Of a stretch of DNA of 31,888 nucleotides, positions 20,553 to 31,888 are shown in pieces (position 1 is the stretch's first letter; each line of letters opens with the position of its first letter). Under the pieces are notes generated by a model. The model was not told the origin of the DNA and made no database searches. It saw nothing but the letters and a program-made list of their open reading frames with translations. The position numbers and the translations under genes were made by a program. Origin of the DNA: Smittium culicis. Lineage: Eukaryota > Kickxellomycota > Harpellomycetes > Harpellales > Legeriomycetaceae. Location of the stretch: contig LSSN01002284.1 of NCBI GenBank assembly GCA_001970855.1, positions 1 to 31,888 of the forward strand, written 5' to 3'.

Positions 20553-21341
20553 AACAGAGTTATGGGTTAATGGCATATGCGATAGTTTTATAGCGCGAGA
20601 TTAGTAGGCATTTTAGAAAATATACATAGGCTGGAATTCGCAAAAATAAATAACATAAGGCCTATACCTAATTGGCCAGCGACGATATTATTGAAAATTA
20701 GAAATTAATATTAGTTCTTTTAGACTTAATAAAAAAGGCTAACGAAATTAAGGGCTGATATTAGGCTATAATTATTCTGAAGCATAAAAATTAAAAAAAA
20801 AACTTTAAATTCTTTCTCCTCTCTAATTATATCCACATAATCTACAACTTTCAAGCAACATCAAATACAACTTCTTTTTTTTTTTTTTTAGCGAAAGGAG
20901 ATTGTAAACTACCTACGCAATTTATCCCCGAACTACGAGGAGATAATACAAATATAACCCTTTCTCTTTACTGAGGTAATAATTATATATTTATTATTTT
21001 ATTCTCTCTCCTCCTCTCCCTCCCCCCGCTTAGCTGGAGTTATGTAAATTTAGTGTTATAAACCATATTTTTTTTGTCCAGTCCTATATACCTTGTATAA
21101 TAAATTATCTAATTCGGATAAAGAAACTCATTTTTACTTACATTTACCCGATTTGTTCATAAAAAATCAAACGTAGATCAATACCTTAATCAGCTGCAAC
21201 CGCATTTAATAAGAGGGCGACAAAAATAGAGAATATCAAGCCTTTTATAAAAGTTAGATTGGAAAAGATATCTCATTTTCCATTTAGAGATAAAAAAACA
21301 CGCAAAACGAATTTAATCAATATTTATTATTAGAAAGCATA

Positions 21342-21353
21342 TATATATATAAA
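21342..21353 (+). promoter_or_regulatory. Putative VMP1 TATA box
   Basis: TATATATATAAA lies about 50 bases before the VMP1 ATG at 21403. It is supported by position only. Confidence 0.45.
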
Positions 21354-21402
21354 GTGGATTCAATACAAGTAAACAAGGACTATTTCGCAATAAACAAATA
21401 AT

Positions 21403-23219
21403 ATGACCTCGAGATCCAACGTCAAAAGAAAGCCATCGCTGTCAGCATCAGATCCAGGTATGCATCTATATATACATATATATATAATTTTAAATAGCCA
21501 AAATCATTCTATGAGAGAAAAAATTTAATTTTTTTTTTTTTTCAATTTTACAAAATATCTTATTGCTATGCTTATTAAAAAATAAATAAAGTTGCAGTTG
21601 TAGCCAGCGGTATGACCAAGAGCGAGAATAAGCGCGTGACCAAAAGGAAATCATCAAGTGCGATGCACAAGAGCGGCGCGTCGAAGAAGAGCGAAGTGGC
21701 AGCAGTTTCGGTAGCGGTAACGGAGGCTGCGGTGAGTTTCTACGAGTCGCCTGTGGAAGTGCTCACGAACGCGGCTGCGTACGTCGCAGGAAGCGCTAAG
21801 CATTACATGAGGAAATACATGATGCGCAAGGACGTGCTAGTCGCTGCGTCGAGTATCGGAATGGTGTATCTGGGCATACGCAGCCATACCAGTCCCCTCT
21901 CCAAAGTAAGATCTACGAAAAAGTGCTTTTTTTTTTTTTTTTAAAAAATATTCTTCTTGTTCGTTTTATTAGTAATTATGTTGGAAGAGAGGAAAAGTCT
22001 ATACTCACTGATATCTAATAATTTTTTCTATTTTTAATTTCTTGGTTAGACTGTTTTGAGGGGCGAGACGGTTATGCAGTGGTACGGCTACTGGCTGGTA
22101 TTGGGCATACTCTCGTCGATCGGGCTGGGCGCAGGCCTGCACACGTTCCTGCTGTTTCTAGGCCCGTTCATAATGAGAGTGACGTTCCTGGCGAACGAAT
22201 GCAACAACGTCAACTTCCGCACATTCGCCAGTAGTGGCAGCGACGAGGAGCAACTGTTTACGTGCCTAGGCCCGCATGTGGACAGCAAAAGCGGGAGCGA
22301 TGGACTGTTCATGCTTGTTTTTTACAAGGTCATTGTCGAGAGTCTTGTTTGGGGCATTGGAACAGCGATCGGCGAACTGCCGCCGTACTTTATTGCCAGA
22401 GCAGGTTTATGGAGTTTTTTTTATAGCTTTTTTTTTTTTTTGCTTATTTATCTAATGTTGTTTTTATTTCTTTTCTTTTTTTTTTTTAAATAATAATAGC
22501 GTCAAAGGACCCAAAGAGAGAGATAATGCGGATACGAAACAAGATTGATGCGGAAAAGCGTGGCAATAAAGGCAGAGCGCGATCAGACGCTGAAGTAACA
22601 GTGCAGGATTGGGCTACGTACTACCTATACATGGGTCTCGAGACGTTCGGTTTCTTTGGAATATTCCTCTTTGCATCAGTAAAAATACCAAATATATACA
22701 TATATACATATATACATATCATATTTCGAATATAAATGATTGATAACCTGAATAAAAAAAATATATATATTCAATTAGATTCCAAACCCGTTGTTTGATT
22801 TTGCTGGGATGGCGTGCGGGCATTTCGGAGTTGGATTCTACAAGTTCTTTGGAGCAACGGTTCTTGGTAAATCAGTGGTGAAATCGTCGATGCAGACGGC
22901 GTTCGTTATCTTTGTGTTCAGTAAAGGGATGGTGGAACAGCTGTGTTACTTACTGGAGACATACATATCAAAAGAAGCAAGCGAGTTTACCCGAAACCTG
23001 CTTGTGAAACAAAAGTCAAATTTCGGCGGTGGAGGGGAAGGCGACGGAGATGGAGAATTTTCGTTAATTTCAATGGGCTGGAACTTGTTTATTGCAGGTA
23101 TGCTTGCGTATTTTGTTATTAGCGTACTGGAAAGCTTTTCTAATGCATACTTGGAGAGCAAGAAAAGTGGATCAGTTATCAAATCTAAAAAACAGAAAAG
23201 AAGTGGGATCGAAACATAA
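21403..23219 (+). CDS. VMP1: VMP1-like ER membrane protein (5 exons)
   Basis: Five exons join to 445 residues: 21403-21457, 21598-21905, 22050-22404, 22500-22678 and 22779-23219. All introns are GT-AG, 95-144 bases. VMP1 is an ER multi-spanning protein of the DedA/VTT superfamily, a lipid scramblase needed for autophagosome formation and ER contact control in animals and Dictyostelium. Hallmarks are GILSSIGLGAGLHTFLLFLG (140-159), the short NECNNVNF (170-177), WGIGTAIGELPPYFIARA (222-239), IPNPLFDFAGMACGHF (300-315) and KFFGATVLGKSVVK (321-334). The order and spacing match animal VMP1 of about 406 residues. The N-terminus (1-60) is basic and S/K-rich. An acidic Gly-rich loop (about 375-386) and a basic tail KKSGSVIKSKKQKR are lineage-specific. 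The start is the first ATG after the TATA box; residue 24 (21612) is an alternative Met. Codon use is GC-richer than in neighbouring genes. Confidence 0.93.
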
Positions 23220-23259
23220 AAACAAGATGACTTTATTTTATAATAGTTTTATAATATAT

Positions 23260-23484
23260 ATAATCAACAATAGTTTAATCTTTTAGAAAACTAGAAGATT
23301 TTATTTTTATAGAGATTAGTAGCAATAATAAGCATAATTAACAATAATTTATTCTTTCTTCAAACATGAGTTTTTAATTTTCACATGGATTAGTTAGTAA
23401 TAATAAATATAATCAATAATAGTTTAAACTTTGTAGTAAATCAGAGTGTGATTATTATTAAATAGATTAGACGTAATAATAAAT
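23260..23484. repeat. Diverged 75-bp tandem repeat, 3 copies
   Basis: Three head-to-tail units start at 23260, 23334 and 23409 (74, 75 and 76 bases). Each starts ATAAT(C/T)AA(C/T)AATA and ends GATTAG followed by TAATAATAA-like sequence. The middles have diverged. The array fills most of the 358-bp gap between the convergent VMP1 and actin stop codons, so it probably lies in one or both 3' untranslated regions. Confidence 0.75.
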
Positions 23485-23577
23485 GACAAAGTAAATAATG
23501 AAATATTAGGGAGAGGTTAAATAAGAATTTTTATTAGGAAGCACACAAAGAGGATTTTTAAGATAATTAAAAAAAAA

Positions 23578-24975
<1,398 letters not shown>

Positions 24976-25106
24976 TATATTGATTATTTGAGTTTAAAAA
25001 GTAATAGATAAAAGTATTTGTGTGGTAGGAGGGGGGGAGGAGAGTGAAGTTGGATAGAAGTAGAAAAGCAGTCTGATGAATGTAAAGAAAATATAAATAT
25101 ACTTAT

Positions 25107-25140
25107 ATTTTATAAAACTAAAAAACAACAGAGAGAGGAG
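25107..25140 (-). promoter_or_regulatory. Putative actin core promoter (CT box + TATA)
   Basis: CTCCTCTCTCT (25140-25130) is followed by TATAAAAT (25114-25107) on the minus strand, about 135 bases before the ATG. The same CT box precedes the OGDH TATA box. Confidence 0.45.
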
Positions 25141-28100
25141 TCCGTTGAAGCTGATTTATAAAGGCTAAAAAAAAAAAGGCAAACAAAACAGAGGGCTTAA
25201 AATCCAAGGCTTTATTTGGTCGCGAATTCTAGGGCTTAATCTGGAGCGCAGGAAATATGCGCATTTGCTCTTTGGGATGAGGGGGGGAGGGAAAATTCAT
25301 TGTCAGCATTAACCTACTTTTTTCATGTCAACATTTATCTATGGAGGGAAACTTCAGCTGAGGGAATTATTGGCAGCCCAAAGAACTTGGTCGAAACTTA
25401 TTCATGCCTAACAGACTTTGCGTATCTAGCATCTAGGCGGCGGCGATTGGCCAGCAAACGAGCAGGGATTGGCGGGCTTAAAGGCTGGGGTTGGCTTTGG
25501 GAATGAAACGACTGCTCTCTATTTGCTAATCTGCTATTGTATATTTATCGCTTTATCAGCCAATTTGAGTGTATGCCCTCGATAATCATTGGCCAAAAAT
25601 ATTTGTTGATATGACTTTAGGCCAATTGATTGCTTGATATCTTTGGAAAAGCTGTATGCACAGGAGGCTATTGGTCAAAATCGATCTCAGTAGAATAAAT
25701 GTTTGTGTGCGTGGTAAATATTATGGAATTTCTACCACTAATTACCATTTCGATGGTGTTTGTGGCCATTTATTAGCCCAAGACTGAGTTGATATATAAC
25801 TGATTGGCCAGATGTTATTTAGGTGGGGTCGACAGAAGATGTTGGAGCGAATATCCATCCAATCACTGGCTGCAATTATCGGGAGTAAGTTTTTCGAGCC
25901 AAAGCAGCCAAGGCTGGCGAATAGCCAAGTGCCAAGGTCATGCTTATTGGTGGGCTAATTGTTAATACAAATAAAAAACATAACCGTCGAATAGCTATGC
26001 AATAATAGAGCCAATCGCAGCAGGTTTTTATAGATGTGTTTAAGACTTTACCATTTCTGTTTCCCAACTCTTGCCTCTGAGAACTTTCGTAAATACTTTA
26101 CTTGGCATGTTTGGTCAGCCATACTTACTAACTATTTACTATGTGTATTTTCTCAATGAAATTTCTCAGCGCGTTTTCTTATTTGTGTTGATTTCAGCAT
26201 CTAAACTTAAATTAAAGTAGTCAAATTCGCAAGTAGAAGGCAAATGCATAAAAATAACAGCTCTTACAGACGATATTAATAAAAGGCATATATAGCAGGC
26301 ATTAATAGAGGGGAAATAAGCCAAGTGTTTCTTGAAGTATGTTGATTTTTATGCATGCTGTTTCATTTTAATTTTTAAAGCGTAAAGTGCTAGACTTTAC
26401 ATGGTCAACCCCACAGATCACTTTTTGGCCAGCTATCTGCACCAATTTATGCCTTATTACATTGGATTTATGGCTCTGAAAACCGAGCAAAGCATAATAA
26501 CTAATCACCCAATAACTTATGCACTTATGATAAGCTACCTCTCAATCCAATAGATAAGCGCATCTTTTGATCTTGTGGCAACCATTCATTGTATTCAATC
26601 CGATCAGAAACTACTATTATAATTAGAGAATAGAGCCAATTATTAATGATAATAGAAATACGCAACCTTTAAGCCAATGAGAAGCTGCCACAACCAACTT
26701 CCCAAAATCAACTTTCTTAATTCAGCCTGCTGATTCCGCTTGAACAGTCTTCTTTTGAGCAATGAGTTACTGCTGGGCGATTCTCTTTATCCTTTCTGGG
26801 ACGGTTGAATTTTATTGAGCTACCTTAAAGCTATCCAACCAAGAGGCAAAGTATAAATTATTAAATGATTTTAAATAATTTATTGGCTAGCAACTTTTTA
26901 TCACCCAATAAATATTTTTTTCATGGCACTTATCATATTACTGTTTAATAATTGGACTAAGAGCGTTGGCCCCGGAAAGGGACAAGTTTGGAAATACATT
27001 ACGATATAAATTTTTCTTAATCAGGTTGTTTTCATAGAACCTTAATGCAGTTAATCTTTGTACTGTTTAAACCCAACTATCCATAATCTATGTCTAACCC
27101 ACATGCCATATATTTTCAAAAAAATTTATGTGCATATTCACAACCAACACCTCGTAAATTTTTTTGCTTCATCCATAAATAATTAGAACCTGTGCTCCTC
27201 TTAGCCATCCCTAACTTTTTCGTCTATATTTAACTTTATACACTTTTGCATCTCTCTTGCAAATATCGTTTATGTTTATTTTCAGAGAATTTATGCTTGG
27301 AAATATCATCCAAACGGTATCACGAATTACATTCACGTTGGATACAACCTCTACACTTTCTAAACAAAATGATTTTGAGCTAAAAATTATCACTATACTT
27401 CCTCTCACGTTTTATCTATCCTCCTGTCTCGTTCGCCAATCTGGCATATCTCCCTGCATTGTCACGCCCTTAACCCTTTCTAGCCCGACACTCAATAAAA
27501 GAAACATTTACATTGATTCGATTATGCTTTAAAGTGATAATTATCATTTGCTAGTATTCATCAACAAACCAATAAATGTATGAGTCTCAGAATTTCAGCA
27601 TTTTTATCGAATCTAATTTGCTATATTTTGTAGATCAAAATCACTATGCCGCTTGTCAAAGGGTTAACCGTTGACTGGGCTGTTGACTGCTTTTGATTGG
27701 TTAAACATTTCCAACCACATCCAATTAGTATATTCTGGAATTGAAAACTAAATATTCATTGGTTTTTTTATAATGGACTGCAAATAATAAATGATCTTAT
27801 AATTCGTAAGCGAATCAATAAATTAGTAATTTTTATTGAGCGCAATGCTAGAAAGAGTTTAAGCCCAATTTGGTTGAATTCTTTTGCATTGCTAATCCAA
27901 ACACCTGTCATTAATTATTAAATACTACTGGTTACCACTACTATCTCCAATCAATAATTTCTCGATCCTCTAATCCATTGGCTGATCATGTTTCCTATCC
28001 CTGAAAATCTGCCAATAACGTCTACATGCTATTCATCATTGCCTAATATTTTCGTGTACTATTGTTTCCGCCCAATAACTGCCACCAATCACTAAACTAG

Positions 28101-28612
28101 GAAATTTTCTGTATAATAAAAATAAAAAAACATAAAAAATGTTACCTATTATTGTTCGCTTTTACTGGATTTCTATTTTCCTGTCATTCTATTATTTTTA
28201 ACTTTTATTACTTTAATATTATTCTCGCTAGACTTTATTTTTAACCTCTCTTCTTTATTAATAATCTCACTCTATTTAATTTTAGCCTCTATCTATTTTA
28301 TAGCCTCTTTTCTATCCCCCTATAACTCAATACTCTTCAAAATCACCTCTATACAATTCCTCCTAACTATTACTCGACAATTATCAAACCTAATTCCCGC
28401 GATTCAGAATTAATATTATACCTCACTTCCACTTTCTCGAAAAAAAAATCCTTTAACTGCCCTATTTTAACTATATCTTATCTTCAATTTTTTTCCACTT
28501 CAAACTCACTCATTTATCTAGTTTTTTTTATCTGTTCAATGATTTCTCACCAGCCAATCTATTAATATTTAAAACCCCTCTCCCGCCTTTTTGTTTTTTT
28601 TTGGCTACAAAG
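25141..28612. other. Divergent intergenic region dense in CCAAT boxes
   Basis: No gene recognised between actin (-) and the CLIP gene (+). By hand count about 30 CCAAT or ATTGG pentamers lie between 25441 and 28090, in both orientations, often extended to ATTGGCCA or GCCAAT. A rough expectation from base composition is about six. Short frames such as 27257-27532 and 25300-25506 have no family resemblance. From 28130 to 28560 the plus strand becomes pyrimidine-rich (TCT, CTA runs). Confidence 0.6.
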
Positions 28613-28620
28613 TATATATA
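28613..28620 (+). promoter_or_regulatory. Putative TATA box of the CLIP-like gene
   Basis: TATATATA lies 42 bases before the ATG at 28663, after a pyrimidine-rich stretch (28573-28601). It is supported by position only. Confidence 0.45.
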
Positions 28621-28662
28621 ATTATTAATTTCACTTCCTTCAACTAATTTTATAATTAAAAA

Positions 28663-31600
28663 ATGAGCTCCTCTTTAAATTCTTCCCCCTCTGACAACTC
28701 CCCTGCTTTATACTCAATCAATAGAGGCAGAACCCTCCTCAAAAATATATCTGAATCTCCTTTTAGGAAAAACTCTACCTCACTCTCAAAAGCTTTCTCC
28801 CCAAATTCTAACTTATCTTCCACCCCCAATTTAGCTAATAACCTTTCTATTTCTTCCCCTAAGGCTTTAAATAAGGCTCTAAAAACCCCAAACTCTAATA
28901 CAAACTCATATGATTCTCTCTTATCTTCAATCTCCTCTGACCAAACCTCTAACCTACTTGTTCCCCCTTTCCTAAAAATCGGAGTCCCCGTTCATGTAGG
29001 CTCTATAGCTGAAAATGGAATCCTTAGATATCTAGGTCAGATCTCCTCAAAACCTGGTGTCTGGGCCGGCGTCGAACTCGATACCCCCGGAAAAGGAAAA
29101 AATGACGGCTCTGCTATGGGGTACGCTATCCTATCTCCCACTTCCTTTTTTTACTCATTTTTATTTTACTACTTCTTTTATCCACTTTAACACTCATTTT
29201 TATCTTACTATTTCTTTTGCTCACTTTAACACTCATTTTATATATTCCCGTTTTCTAGTATTAGGTATTTCAACTGCCCTGAAAATAAAGGCATTTTTAT
29301 TCTTCCCTCAAAACTCTCCGAACGAAAAGACTTAGTATCTAGTCGACCCTCTGAACCTTCTAACTCTGATTTATCTAACCCAAAAAAAGGAATCTATGGC
29401 CAACGCTCTTCTCGCCTTATTGCGCTCTCCGAAAATGCAAACCGCGCTTCCTCTCTGCTATCTACCCCATCAAGAACCTCTTCAACACCTTCCTCCACAA
29501 ACTCTAATAAAACTACTTCAAACAAAATTCCTTCCAAAACTCCCAATCCTCAAAGAAGGCTTTCCTCCGCCATTAAACCGAACACCTCATCTTCCATTAT
29601 CTCTTCAAAATTTTCCACAAACAAAAATCAGTCATCGCTATCCTCCTCTAAACAAAATAAACCCCCTATAGCCCCTACATCTAAACTAAACTCAACCTCT
29701 AACTCTTATCAAAAATCCCAAAAAGATTCAGATAAATCCCAATATACACCCAGATACTCAAACAATCATGACTCTAGAAATAACAAAAATCCCTCTTCCT
29801 CCAATTTCGAAAGCTTAGACATCGTCGCCAACAGCGGTGCTGCCGCCTTATCTAACAGAAAACTTGCCTCCTCTTTATCAAATTATAGCGACTATACTTC
29901 ATCAAACACTAACAGGCTCAGTTCTTCAAATAGAAATAACCGTTCCTCAATTGAAAATAGAGCAATCGACCCTGATTGGCTAGAACTGCGCGAAAAATCT
30001 AAAATTGAACTCCTTGAAGCTGAAAATAGAATGCTCAGACTAGAAAAAGAACAATCGAAAGCCCAACTAACCGTCAGTAGATATTTCTCCCAAGACTTAA
30101 GTATAGATGGATTCTCTGTAAACGACTACGGCAAAAATCCTGCTAATATCTCTTTTGACTTTGACCCAGATGCCTCTGCTAACCTCGAATTTGAAGTACA
30201 AAACTTAGAAAATAAACTTATTCAAGAAAGAGAATTTTTCTCATCTAAAATTAGTCTCCTTGAAGCTGAATTAGCTTCTAAACTTTTAGTTGACCAAAAA
30301 TCTAACCAAAATCAAAACGCCGATCAATCATCCACTAATACCTTAGAAAACAACATCCAATCTCCTTTAAATACCTCGGAAAATACCTCTCCCAATTTTG
30401 ATAATCTTATCTACCCTGAATCCGCTGAAAATTCTGATCAAGCTCCCGATATAGAATCTTTAATAAGCAAAAATATCAAACTATCCTCTGACCTACTTAA
30501 AACTAAAGACCTTTTGTCACAAGTCACCGCCAGCGCCCAAGAAAATTCTGACCTAGCCCAAGAAAGTCAAATCGCTTGCCAGCAGCTTGAAGCTAAAGTT
30601 AACGAACTTGAACTTGCTTTAAACGCTTCTAAATCTGACTACGAATCTGCCCTTTATTACATGAAACTTATTTCTGAACACATCTCAACCACTTACATCC
30701 AAATCAACAACAATGCCGACCACGAACCTTGGCTTTTTGATGCGCTACTTTTCGACTCATCTAACCAAATCTCGCCAAAAGACTGGGCTGACCACTCTGA
30801 ATCTGTTCTAACTGAGCTCCGTTCCTTGATTCATAAGCTACAAAATTCCACCAAAAATAGCTTATCTATAGATAGCTCAAAACTTATGGAGACCATCCCT
30901 GAAGAGCCCTCTCAGTCAATCTCAAATCTAACTGACACTTCCGATAATAACGACAATAATTATGAGCGCCTACTACAGGAAGTTTCCGAATCTGCCGAAA
31001 TCATCGCTGAGCTTGAAACACGGATCAAAGACTTGGAAGAAATGAATATGGACTTGGTATCAGAAAGGAACGATACCATTCTACAAACCTCCCAAGTTCG
31101 CGATTACATTTACAAACTCGAATCTGAAGGCAGTAGACTCATTGATGATATTTCAATTCTCCACTCTGAAAATGTTAGGCTAACTGCTGAACTAAACGCT
31201 AAAAATGGAAAGCCTCACAACTCATCCTCGCCATTAACTGATCACCAGAATTCTAGCCCAATCTCATCTGGTATTTCTAATTCAACATTTGATAAAAACT
31301 CGTCCTTATCTCCTACACTTGGAAATTCTTTAAATCACAGTATTGATCCCAGCCGATATTCTCTCGATAATAGCTCTGATCATAAAGATGACACAAACGT
31401 AGACGAAAAAATTGAATTACTAAGAGCTAGTCACCAAATGGAAATCAACCAAATCAAGCAACAAATGAACGAAATGGCTTCCAGAAAAGATAATATCATT
31501 TCTAAACTCAACGAAGAACTAAACGAGCTAGAATCAATAATCGAAAATAAGGTTTTCAAGTACTCCGAACTAGAAGATAAATTGACCCTCCTCCAAAAAA

Positions 31601-31854
31601 ATAGCTCATCGAAAGTCAATGACACCTCCAAATACTCACCTAATAATAATATTTACGAAAATGGAGATGACCAAGAAAACTTCAATTCCAATAACAAACA
31701 CTCAAATTCCAACAAATCTCCTGCAATTGCTTCAAAATCTAGTTTTTCCAACGATGATTCCTACGAGTGCGAGTTGTGTAATGAAATAGGCCATAATATC
31801 CTTGATTGCCCAACTCTAAATCCACCATCAACAATCAATATGCGTAAAAATTAG
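28663..31854 (+). CDS. CLIP-170-like microtubule plus-end protein (2 exons)
   Basis: Exons 28663-29120 and 29259-31854 join (phase 2, GT-AG, 138-base intron) to 1017 residues. The intron cuts the CAP-Gly domain and its removal restores GKNDGSAMG-IRYFNCPENKGIF. Residues 1-100 are low-complexity S/N/P. The CAP-Gly domain (about 104-172) has GVWAGVELD and GKNDG (145-149), the groove that binds EEY/F tails of tubulin and EB1. A basic S/N/K-rich linker (about 180-390) probably binds microtubules. Predicted coiled coils lie near 400-425, 461-498, 585-630, 721-800 and 867-935. A CCHC zinc knuckle CELCNEIGHNILDC (990-1003) ends the protein, as in CLIP-170, where it recruits dynein/dynactin and LIS1. 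A single CAP-Gly domain resembles yeast Bik1 and fission yeast Tip1; animal CLIP-170 has two. Codon use is AT-rich with many AAA, TCT and AAT. Expected location: microtubule plus ends. Confidence 0.92.
29153..29240. repeat. 39-bp intronic tandem repeat
   Basis: Two 39-base units (29153-29191, 29192-29230) starting ACTCATTTTTAT and ending CACTTTAAC are followed by a partial third. They make up more than half of the CLIP-gene intron and leave the splice sites and polypyrimidine tract intact. Confidence 0.88.
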
Positions 31855-31871
31855 ACTCTTATCTCATCTCT

Positions 31872-31888
31872 CCCCCCCCCCCCCCCCC
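31872..31888. repeat. C17 homopolymer at the window end
   Basis: Seventeen C finish the window 17 bases after the CLIP stop codon. This is likely where an assembly contig stopped. Confidence 0.9.

Larger units (their letters stand above)
17873..21335. other. Long intergenic region before VMP1
   Basis: No convincing gene over about 3.4 kb. From 17873 to 19200 the DNA is very AT-rich. From about 19420 to 20760 it is richer in G and C, with many GGCC, TTAGGC and ATTGGCC strings like the DNA upstream of actin. A G12 homopolymer lies at 19262-19273. A pyrimidine-rich tract on the plus strand (about 21003-21028, including CCCTCCCCCC) lies some 380 bases before the VMP1 ATG. One basic 101-codon frame is listed separately. 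Confidence 0.5.

Noticed and set aside
23093..23099. Possible extra splice site (CAG|GTATG) in VMP1 exon 5
   Set aside because: The frame stays open and the residues after it form the expected last membrane segment; no suitable 3' site follows.

Overview
The window is nuclear DNA of a eukaryote, most likely an AT-rich early-diverging fungus. A Kickxellomycotina/Harpellales-type gut fungus is my guess; nothing in the sequence proves it. The reasons are short spliceosomal introns (82-144 bases, GT-AG, with TACTAAC-like branch points in actin), a Ty3/gypsy element of fungal type, a single-CAP-Gly CLIP-170-like protein ending in a zinc knuckle, and very AT-rich intergenic DNA with homopolymers and minisatellites. 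The window ends in 17 C residues, which looks like a contig end.

Layout. Bases 1-4944 hold no convincing gene: AT-rich DNA, a perfect 10-bp tandem repeat, a CTAAAAT satellite and one doubtful small ORF. Bases 4945-8166 (-) encode the mitochondrial 2-oxoglutarate dehydrogenase E1 subunit. From 8167 to 11052 there is promoter and intergenic DNA with a 20-bp minisatellite. Bases 11053-17582 are a complete but dead Ty3/gypsy retrotransposon on the minus strand, with 459-bp LTRs, a TATA target duplication, and gag, protease, RT, RNase H and integrase remnants. Two solo LTRs of another family sit inside it, each with a perfect 5-bp target duplication. A LINE-type reverse transcriptase scrap follows at 17670-17872. 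Long intergenic DNA leads to a five-exon VMP1 gene (21403-23219, +), which converges on a four-exon actin gene (23578-24975, -). A 3.7-kb divergent intergenic region, unusually dense in CCAAT boxes, separates actin from a two-exon CLIP-170-like microtubule plus-end protein (28663-31854, +).

The four host genes are single-copy housekeeping genes and do not form an operon or pathway. OGDH works in the TCA cycle, VMP1 in ER lipid scrambling and autophagy, and actin and the CLIP protein in the cytoskeleton. No previously undescribed multi-gene system is evident. The best leads are the fungal VMP1, the nested solo LTRs with a hairpin whose stem changes but still pairs, the CCAAT-dense intergenic region, and repeated C-rich motifs around the actin start.
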